Source of the DNA: Streptomyces cylindrosporus
Lineage (GTDB): Bacteria > Actinomycetota > Actinomycetes > Streptomycetales > Streptomycetaceae
Length of the DNA stretch: 64,000 nucleotides
NCBI RefSeq assembly: GCF_022698165.1
Contig: NZ_JALDAY010000025.1
Coordinates: 1-64,000 of the forward strand
Reading direction: 5' to 3'
Shown here: positions 58,277 through 64,000 of the stretch, piece by piece
Numbering within the stretch: the stretch's first letter is position 1
Layout: every line of letters starts with the position of its first letter
The notes under the pieces: model-generated
What the model was told of the DNA's origin: nothing
Seen by the model: only the letters and a program-made list of their open reading frames with translations
Database searches by the model: none
Translations under genes and position numbers: made by a program

Positions 58277-59590
58277 TCATGAAGAAGCCCGAGGCCCTCC
58301 CGGCAGCAGCTGCGGCTTCTTCTTCGCGGCCACGTCCTCCACCCAGCCGCACAGCAGGATGAACCCGGCGATCAGGATCCAGCCGATGCCGAACATGAAC
58401 CACTGGCTCTCCAGCGGCAGCCACTTCTCGAACGCGGGCACGTTCCAGAACTGGTCGATCAGCGGGACGGCGAGCACCAGCGCGATCTCGTGCCAGAGGT
58501 AGATCGTCACGGCCCGCGCGTTGAAGATCGTGACCGTCCGGTCGAGCCGCCGGAAGCGGGTGAGCCAGGCGAAGTCGATGCGGAAGTACGCCTTGGCCCA
58601 CATCAGCAGCATCACGAACCCGGCCGACCAGAAGGCCTGGGCGAGCGGGTTCTCGTCGAGGTCGTAGGTACCGAAGTCGGCCTGGTGCGAGAAGGCGTAC
58701 CAGCCGCCGTACCCGATCGCGGCGAGCGAGAGGACGACGACCAGGGCCGGCTTCAGCTTCCGCAGCACGCCGTCGCGGTGGGCGAAGCCGAGGATCCAGC
58801 AGAAGAGGTACGTCGACAGGTCCCACAGGGCGCTGCCGAAGCGGTTGTCCGGGCCGGACCAGAGGAAGTTGAGGACCAGGATCGGGGCGAGGGACAGGAG
58901 CAGGACCGGGATCGGTGCCTTGCGGAAGACCCACAGCAGGGCCGGCGAGAGCAGCACGAACCACAGGTACGTCCGCAGGTACCAGAGGATCTCCCAGGCC
59001 TGCTCGCCCCAGGCGTTGCCCGGCGGGTCGCCGAGCGGCACCACCCAGTAGACGATCTGCCAGCCCGGCATCCAGTCGTGGATCAGCATCGCGAGGACCA
59101 CGAAGAAGCCCCAGAACCAGAACGGCGGCAGCAGCCTGCGCAGGCGGGACTTGACCACCTTGAACGCGGGCCGTTCCAAGGACTTGGCCATCAGCGTCCC
59201 GGCCAGGCCGAACATGATCCCCATGGAGGGGAACACCATGCCGCACCAGGCCCACCCGAAGGTGTGATAGGTGACGACGCGGATGAGGGCGACGGCCCGC
59301 AGCGTGTCGAAGTAGCGGTCGCGGCCGGCCGGCTTCGGCGCGGGCGGCTCCTCCGCCGGCTCCGGCTCCACCACGGGCTCCGGCTCCACCGCGGGCAGCG
59401 GCGCCGTCTCCTCGACCGGTGCGGGCGGCCCGTAGTCGACGTACTGCTGTTGTGGATACGGCTGTTGTGGATACGGCTGCTGCGCGTACTGCTGCTGGCC
59501 GTACCCCTGTTGCCCGTACTGCTGCTGCCCGTACCCGTACCCATGGCCGCCGTAGCCGCCGTAACCCTGCTGCTCCTGGCCCCAGCTCAT
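58277..59590 (-). CDS. Acyltransferase-3 membrane protein with Gln/Tyr/Gly-rich N-terminus
   Basis: A 437-residue protein. Residues ~1-52 are low complexity (GYGGYGGHGYGYGQQQYGQ, then QQPYPQQPYPQQ), residues ~53-85 are Pro/Glu-rich, and the rest has about ten membrane helices. RYFDTLRAVALIRVVTYHTFGWAW holds the conserved Arg/His of the acyltransferase-3 family, which moves acyl groups from acyl-CoA to carbohydrates. The start ATG overlaps the upstream stop (TGATG), so it is co-translated with the deacetylase-glycosyltransferase. It may O-acylate the polysaccharide made by that enzyme. Confidence 0.88.
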   Translation of the reverse strand: MSWGQEQQGYGGYGGHGYGYGQQQYGQQGYGQQQYAQQPYPQQPYPQQQYVDYGPPAPVEETAPLPAVEPEPVVEPEPAEEPPAPKPAGRDRYFDTLRAVALIRVVTYHTFGWAWCGMVFPSMGIMFGLAGTLMAKSLERPAFKVVKSRLRRLLPPFWFWGFFVVLAMLIHDWMPGWQIVYWVVPLGDPPGNAWGEQAWEILWYLRTYLWFVLLSPALLWVFRKAPIPVLLLSLAPILVLNFLWSGPDNRFGSALWDLSTYLFCWILGFAHRDGVLRKLKPALVVVLSLAAIGYGGWYAFSHQADFGTYDLDENPLAQAFWSAGFVMLLMWAKAYFRIDFAWLTRFRRLDRTVTIFNARAVTIYLWHEIALVLAVPLIDQFWNVPAFEKWLPLESQWFMFGIGWILIAGFILLCGWVEDVAAKKKPQLLPGGPRASS

Positions 59591-61902
59591 CAGCTCACCC
59601 CTGCCGGAGTGCCGACCTCGCCCGTGCGCTTGAGTTTCTGCCAGCGCAGGCGGCCGCCCGTGAGGGCCGTGATGCAGGAGTGGATGAGGACCAGGTACAT
59701 CATCTGGCGGTAGGCCAGCTGCTGCAGGGGCATCATCAGGAGGTAGCGGTACTTCTCGCGGTCGAGGCGGAAGGCGTAGGCCGCGCAGAAGAGCTGGATG
59801 CCGAGGACCGCCAGCCAGGCGTACAGCGCGGCCTGGAAGTCCACGAAGATCATCGAGTAGACCGTGAAGACGTCGATCAGCGGTGCGAAGACCGGCGTGA
59901 CGATCTGGAAGATGACCACCAGTGGCATGCCGACCCGGCCGAAGCGGCCCGAAGGGCCCTTGTCCGTCAGGGACTTGCGGTGCTTCCACAGGGCCTGCAT
60001 GGTGCCGTAGGACCAGCGGTAGCGCTGCGACCACAGCTGCTTGAGCGAGCCCGGCGCCTCCGTCCACGCGCGTGCGTGCTCCTGGTAGACGACCCGCCAG
60101 CCCGCCCGGTGCATGGCGATGGTGATGTCCGTGTCCTCGGCGAGGGTGTCCTCGCTCATCCCGCCGACCTGCAGCACCGCCTCGCGGCGGAACGCGCCGA
60201 TCGCGCCGGGGATGGTCGGCATGCAGCGCAGCAGGTCGTACATGCGGCGGTCCAGGTTGAAGCCCATCACGTACTCGATGTGCTGCCAGGCGCCGATGAT
60301 CGTGTTGCGGTTGCCGACCTTGGCGTTGCCCGCGACCGCGCCGACCTCGGGGTCGGCGAAGGGCTGCACCAGCTGCCCCACCGTCTCCGGCTCGAAGACC
60401 GTGTCGCCGTCCATCATCACGACGATGTCGTAACTGGCGCTGCGCACACCGTTGTTGAGGGCGGCCGGCTTGCCCGCGTTCTCCTGGCGGATGACGCGGA
60501 CGTTGGTCATGCCGAGTTCGTGGGCCGCGTTGCGGGCGATCTCGGAGGTGCCGTCGGTGGAGCCGTCGTCGACCACGATGACCTCGATCGGGTGTGTGCT
60601 CTTCGACAGCGACGCGAGGGTGTTGGCGATGCACTCCTTCTCGTTGTACGCCGGGACGATCACGCTCACCGGGCGGGTGACCGTCGGACCCCAGCTGAAC
60701 CGGCGTTTGTTGCGCTGTCTGTAGTGGCGCCGGGCGAGGATCAGCATCATCCCGAACCGCCCCATGACGGCCACGCCCACGATGATCAGGCCCACTGACA
60801 GGGCGGGCACGGTCCATTCGGCGACGGCGACCGCGACGATGAGCGCCTTGCCCTCGTAGAGGGTCGCGCCGGTGGCGGTGCGGTGGGCGGCCTGGAGGCG
60901 GCTGGGGGTCGAACCGGTGCCGGTCGCGGGTGCGTTGGCCTCCGGGCCGCCGACGGGCTGCTCTCCCGTGGCGCCCGCGGCACCCCCCGTGGTCGCTGTG
61001 GCCGCCTGCCGGTTGCCCGTGTTGTCCTTCTCGATGACGCCGCTGATGGTGGTGAAGGTGTAGCCCTTCGCCTTCATCTTCTCGATGTACTTGGGCAGCG
61101 CCTTGATCGTCTGCTCGCGGTCGCCGCCGGCGTCGTGCATGAGGACCGAGGCGCCCTTGTTCTTCTTCGGCGTGGCCCAGCTGACGATCTTCGAGACGCC
61201 CGGCTTCTTCCAGTCGTCGCTGTCGGTGTCGACGAAGACGCTGGTGTAACCGTCCTTGCCGAGCTTCTGGTAGACGGGCCAGCTGTAGTTGTCGATGGCG
61301 TCCGTCTCCGAGGAGTACGGCGCCCGGAACAGCGTCGTCGTGATGCCCGCCGCGCCCGCGAGGGCGAGCTGCGTCTGGGTCATCTCGCGCCTGATGCGGG
61401 CGTCGCTCTGGTAGGAGAGGTCGACGTGGGTGAAGGTGTGGATGCCCACCTCGTTCCCCTCGTCGACCATGTCCTTCACGATGCTCGGATAGCGCGAGAC
61501 CATCGAGCCGACCAGGAAGAACGTGGCCGGCACGTCGTACTTCTGCAGGATCTTCAGGACCTGCGGGGTGTACGTCGGGTTCGGGCCGTCGTCGAAGGTC
61601 AGCGCGATGGTCTTGTCCGGGACGGACAGGGTCGTGGCCTGGCCGGCGCGGTAGGTGATGATCGGGCCGCCGTTGAGGATCTTGTCCGGCACCTTGCTGG
61701 AGCTGGCCCCGTCGCGCACCCGCTGGTCGCCGCCGACCTCGGCGCGCAGATAGCCGTCGAGCAGCATGATGCTGGTCAGCGCGAGCAGGAGCAGCAGGGC
61801 GAGGATGACGCGCGGTTTCTGCAGCGCCGCGGCCTTGCCGGCCGCCCGCTCCATGCGGGTGGGGGCACGGCGGCGGCCGCGCGTCGAGGTCGTCGTGGTC
61901 AT
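59590..61902 (-). CDS. Polysaccharide deacetylase-glycosyltransferase fusion (MatB-like)
   Basis: A 770-residue bifunctional membrane enzyme. One helix at ~31-50 anchors it; residues ~95-295 are a NodB polysaccharide deacetylase facing outside (TFDDGPNP at 102-109, HTFTH at 155-159, LMHDAGG at 254-260). After a Gly/Ala linker and a helix at ~352-380, residues ~410-640 are a GT2 domain (VPAYNE, VVDDGSTDGT at 444-452, MDGD at 497-500, EDTD at 589-592, QRYRW at 626-630), then three or four C-terminal helices. S. lividans MatB, which makes a poly-N-acetylglucosamine-like surface polymer, has the same plan. Polymer extrusion and partial N-deacetylation are inferred. Confidence 0.92.
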   Translation of the reverse strand: MTTTTSTRGRRRAPTRMERAAGKAAALQKPRVILALLLLLALTSIMLLDGYLRAEVGGDQRVRDGASSSKVPDKILNGGPIITYRAGQATTLSVPDKTIALTFDDGPNPTYTPQVLKILQKYDVPATFFLVGSMVSRYPSIVKDMVDEGNEVGIHTFTHVDLSYQSDARIRREMTQTQLALAGAAGITTTLFRAPYSSETDAIDNYSWPVYQKLGKDGYTSVFVDTDSDDWKKPGVSKIVSWATPKKNKGASVLMHDAGGDREQTIKALPKYIEKMKAKGYTFTTISGVIEKDNTGNRQAATATTGGAAGATGEQPVGGPEANAPATGTGSTPSRLQAAHRTATGATLYEGKALIVAVAVAEWTVPALSVGLIIVGVAVMGRFGMMLILARRHYRQRNKRRFSWGPTVTRPVSVIVPAYNEKECIANTLASLSKSTHPIEVIVVDDGSTDGTSEIARNAAHELGMTNVRVIRQENAGKPAALNNGVRSASYDIVVMMDGDTVFEPETVGQLVQPFADPEVGAVAGNAKVGNRNTIIGAWQHIEYVMGFNLDRRMYDLLRCMPTIPGAIGAFRREAVLQVGGMSEDTLAEDTDITIAMHRAGWRVVYQEHARAWTEAPGSLKQLWSQRYRWSYGTMQALWKHRKSLTDKGPSGRFGRVGMPLVVIFQIVTPVFAPLIDVFTVYSMIFVDFQAALYAWLAVLGIQLFCAAYAFRLDREKYRYLLMMPLQQLAYRQMMYLVLIHSCITALTGGRLRWQKLKRTGEVGTPAGVS

Positions 61903-61919
61903 GTGGCTCTGGATTCCCG

Positions 61920-62318
61920 TCAGTTGGCCGCGGAGGTGGAGGCGGACGGGGTCGGGGTACCGGAGGGCAGGGTGCTCGGCAGGTCGCTGGGCCGGCCGCC
62001 GACCTGGTAGCCGACGCCGCCCTGCTGCCGCAGGCCGCCGGGGCCGGTGCCGGTGCCGCCCGGGCCCGCCTGGCCGTTGCCGCCGAAGGGCAGCAGCGAG
62101 GACGGGTTGATGGACGTGCCGATGCCCATGAAGGCCAGGCCCAGGATGACGGCGTACCCGAGGCACAGGACGCCGACGAAGAGGCCGATCCGGCGCAGCA
62201 GCTTGGAGCGGCGCCCGGAGTTGTCAACGAAGACGGGTCCCTCGGCGGACCCGTTGCCGCGTTTGCGGCGGCGACCACGCTCGGTCGCGCTGATTTCGAT
62301 GGCAGGCTCGGATTGCAT
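61920..62318 (-). CDS. Small membrane protein of the polysaccharide operon
   Basis: A 132-residue protein. Residues ~1-40 are basic and cytosolic (TERGRRRKRGNG), one helix lies at ~44-66 (LFVGVLCLGYAVILGLAFMGIG), and the outside part is Gly/Pro/Ser/Thr-rich (GGTGTGPGGLRQQGGVGYQVGG, TLPSGTPTPSASTSA). The stop is 17 bases before the GT2 gene, so they are co-transcribed. ATG at 62318 has no well-placed ribosome-binding site; a -10-like TAATCT ends seven bases upstream, so the message may be leaderless. The role may be assembly or export of the polymer; no family is recognised. Confidence 0.7.
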   Translation of the reverse strand: MQSEPAIEISATERGRRRKRGNGSAEGPVFVDNSGRRSKLLRRIGLFVGVLCLGYAVILGLAFMGIGTSINPSSLLPFGGNGQAGPGGTGTGPGGLRQQGGVGYQVGGRPSDLPSTLPSGTPTPSASTSAAN

Positions 62319-62623
62319 TCCCCAGAGATTAGGCAGGCTTTATGTGACCGAAAGCAGCGTTCTTGTGAGGCGCATATGAGAAACGCCTTAACCTGTCTCT
62401 AACCTGAGAGTTTCTGTGAATGGCTGCGCAGGTCAGGCCAGGGAGAGACAACACTTATGTCTCATTTATTCCGCCCTGTTGGCCCGTTTCACACCATCCA
62501 TCCCATGCGTTTCCTGTGCATTGATGTGACAGCTGAACACGGGCCCCGTGTGAGACGTTCTCTTTTGGAATAGGGCTTTGTTTCGAAGCTGAGACAGAAA
62601 TCACGAGAGCGGGTGCATGAGCA
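62319..62623. promoter_or_regulatory. 305-bp divergent promoter region
   Basis: No gene is seen. It carries the promoters of the polysaccharide operon (minus) and the GH18-like lipoprotein (plus). The middle is AT-rich (62400-62560). A minus-strand -10-like TAATCT lies at 62326-62331. AACCTGTCTCTAACCTGAG contains a short direct repeat of AACCTG. No other site stands out. Confidence 0.4.
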
Positions 62624-63661
62624 ATGCGGAGTTTCCTGAAGCCGGCGGCCGGGTTCACCTGTCTGTTTGCCCTGGCCACGGCGGGGTGCTCCTCGGGGTC
62701 GGACGGCGAGACGGACGCGGCGCCGAAACCATCCGCACGGGAGACTTCGGCGGCCCCGACCCCGGCCTCCACCACGGCCTCGGCCACCTCGTACGCGCCG
62801 TACGTGAGCGCGACGGAGGCCTCCGACAACGACTCGGCGGGATCGCCCACGACGTACAACCTGGCCTTCGTGATCGCGGACGGGAGTGCCTGCACGCCCG
62901 CGTGGAACGGTGAGGACTCGCTGGCCGACTCCTCGGTGAAGTCCCGGATCTCGCAGCTCAAGGCGGACGGCGGGAGCGTGCGGGTGTCCTTCGGCGGGGC
63001 GTCGGGGAAGGAGCTGGCGTCGACCTGCGACAGTGCGACGGCGCTGGCGGCCGCGTACGGCAAGGCACTTGACGCGGCGGGCTCGACGCAGGCCGACTTC
63101 GACATCGAGGGGGACCAGCTGACCGACGCGGACTCCGTGGCGCTGCGGTCGCAGGCGATCGCGCTGCTGCAGAAGGAGCGGAGCGACCTGTCGGTGACGT
63201 TCACGCTGCCCGTCATGCCGTCGGGGCTGGACTCGGACAGCCTGGCCCTGCTCGCGTCCGCCAACAAGTACGACGTACAGGTCTCCACGGTGAACCTCAT
63301 GACCATGAACTACGGGGAGTCCTACAGCGGCGACATGGGCGACTACGCGCTCACCTCGGCGAAGGCCGCGCACACCCAGCTGAAGAAGGTGTTCGGGCTG
63401 TCCGACGAGGGGGCCTGGCAGGGGATGGCGCTCACCTCGATGATCGGCGTGAACGACGTGGACGGCGAGACGTTCACGCTCTCGGACGCGGCGCAGGTGC
63501 GGGCGTTCGCGGAGGAGAAGGAGATCGCGTGGGTGTCGATGTGGTCGACGTTCCGGGACCAGCAGTGCGAGGAGGGGAGCGACGGGGATGACGACGCGGC
63601 GACCAACTGCAGTGGGGTGACGCAGAGTTCGGGGGCGTTCGGGAAGGCGTTTGCGGGCTGA
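62624..63661 (+). CDS. GH18-like (chitinase-fold) lipoprotein
   Basis: A 345-residue exported protein. LFALATAGC gives lipidated Cys22, followed by an Ala/Ser/Thr/Pro-rich linker to about 75. The rest is a TIM-barrel GH18 fold: VRVSFGGASGKELASTC is the SxGG strand, and ADFDIEGDQL has the catalytic Glu162 of the DxxDxDxE motif, although the first Asp of the motif is not clear. VNLMTMNYGESYSGD resembles the MxYD-like strand; WVSMWSTFRDQQC closes the barrel. It may bind or cut chitin-like polymers. It is divergent from the N-acetylglucosamine-type polysaccharide operon, a possibly meaningful neighbour. Confidence 0.82.
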   Translation: MRSFLKPAAGFTCLFALATAGCSSGSDGETDAAPKPSARETSAAPTPASTTASATSYAPYVSATEASDNDSAGSPTTYNLAFVIADGSACTPAWNGEDSLADSSVKSRISQLKADGGSVRVSFGGASGKELASTCDSATALAAAYGKALDAAGSTQADFDIEGDQLTDADSVALRSQAIALLQKERSDLSVTFTLPVMPSGLDSDSLALLASANKYDVQVSTVNLMTMNYGESYSGDMGDYALTSAKAAHTQLKKVFGLSDEGAWQGMALTSMIGVNDVDGETFTLSDAAQVRAFAEEKEIAWVSMWSTFRDQQCEEGSDGDDDAATNCSGVTQSSGAFGKAFAG

Positions 63662-63692
63662 GTGGGTGAGTGCGGGTCGTGTGTGGCTGGTC

Positions 63693-63712
63693 GCGCAGTT
63701 CCCCGCGCCCCT
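63693..63712. repeat. Copy 2 of the 20-bp dispersed repeat
   Basis: GCGCAGTTCCCCGCGCCCCT, identical to 8611-8630; here it is intergenic, between the GH18-like gene and a convergent gene, preceded by GTGGCTGGTC and followed by GACGGGCGC. It may form part of a terminator-like or small mobile element. Confidence 0.8.
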
Positions 63713-63723
63713 GACGGGCGCTT

Positions 63724-64000
63724 TCAGCGACGCCTGTGTACCAGGCGCCCGGCGCAGACCGTCGCGATGCAGGCGCCCGTTTCGTCCAGCACGGCCAGGT
63801 CTGCTCGGGCGTGCTCTCTGATGGTCGGCAGCTGGTGGGCCGGCAGCACCGCGACCTCGTTCCTGGCGGCCGCCGCGCGGAGTTCGGGTGAGTCGGCGTG
63901 CTCCGCCAGGACCGCCACCGACCCCGACTTCAGGACCTCGTGGATACGTTCGCGTGGGCTCGGGGCGTCCGGGAGCGGGCCCTGGTGCACGCGGCCCGGC
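63724..64000 (-). CDS. Imidazolonepropionase-like/amidohydrolase composite-domain protein, 3' part
   Basis: At least 92 residues, open to the right edge; a GTG at 63990 exists in frame but is probably internal, since the frame continues to the window end. The end ADLAVLDETGACIATVCAGRLVHRR resembles the terminal beta-strands of amidohydrolases (the composite domain that packs beside the barrel). I recall such proteins next to menaquinone (futalosine-pathway) genes in Streptomyces, but the catalytic part is not visible. Confidence in the family is moderate. Confidence 0.45.
   Translation of the reverse strand, partial: PGRVHQGPLPDAPSPRERIHEVLKSGSVAVLAEHADSPELRAAAARNEVAVLPAHQLPTIREHARADLAVLDETGACIATVCAGRLVHRRR

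Noticed and set aside
58277..62278. A 1333-codon minus-strand frame covering acyltransferase plus upstream genes
   Set aside because: Only the last 437 codons are the acyltransferase; upstream the frame overlaps the deacetylase-glycosyltransferase gene in another frame. The start at 59590 has an RBS and overlaps the previous stop.

Overview
The window is high-GC actinobacterial DNA. Very G/C-rich third codon positions, long antisense shadow frames, GTG starts, Tat and lipoprotein signals, and the gene content (a full 14-gene nuo operon, PASTA, NlpC/P60 and DUF6082/DUF6668 families) all point to a Streptomyces chromosome, core-arm side. From memory the gene order resembles the nuo / polyprenyl synthase / recQ / menG neighbourhood of S. 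coelicolor. No transposase, integrase, tRNA, rRNA or CRISPR was found.

Left part (1-24.2 kb). The 3' end of korB is followed by a terminator hairpin and two small conserved actinobacterial proteins. Next come a divergent HxlR regulator / NmrA-type quinone oxidoreductase pair with a palindromic operator, a RarD permease, a VOC protein, and a divergent proline-rich TPR / DUF6668 pair. Further on are an FMN reductase behind a strong palindrome, an ABC-2 exporter with a LolA-like protein, a secreted CHRD-DUF3455 protein, a trans-polyprenyl synthase, a peptide symporter with a CocE-type hydrolase, a lytic transglycosylase under a ydaO-type (c-di-AMP) riboswitch, a Cof-type phosphatase, an ATP-grasp/flavoprotein pair, fumarylacetoacetase and an M56 peptidase.

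Centre-left (24.2-31.9 kb) is the most unusual part. A 16-bp tandem array precedes a GntR regulator, then a compact operon: a two-cluster ferredoxin, a lipoprotein substrate-binding protein with a NosL-like C-terminal domain, an SsuC/TauC-type permease, an SsuB/TauB-type ATPase, and a 1038-residue fumarate-reductase/AprA-like flavoprotein fused to HEAT repeats. I read it as an uptake-plus-reduction system for a small sulfonate- or nitrate-like compound; the substrate is unknown.

Right part (32-64 kb). recQ and a small secreted protein are followed by nuoN to nuoA on the minus strand, almost all start/stop-overlapped, with a Rex-type operator upstream of nuoA. Then come an NlpC/P60 endopeptidase with a long structured leader, a Tat-exported amine-oxidase-like flavoprotein, peptide deformylase, MenJ-like menaquinone reductase, a GNAT enzyme, a PASTA protein and MenG. 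The end holds an exopolysaccharide operon (small membrane protein, polysaccharide deacetylase-GT2 fusion, acyltransferase), a GH18-like lipoprotein and a partial amidohydrolase-like protein. Complex I, the polyprenyl synthase, MenG and MenJ together make and use partly saturated menaquinone, so the window is largely a respiratory-chain neighbourhood with cell-wall hydrolases between.
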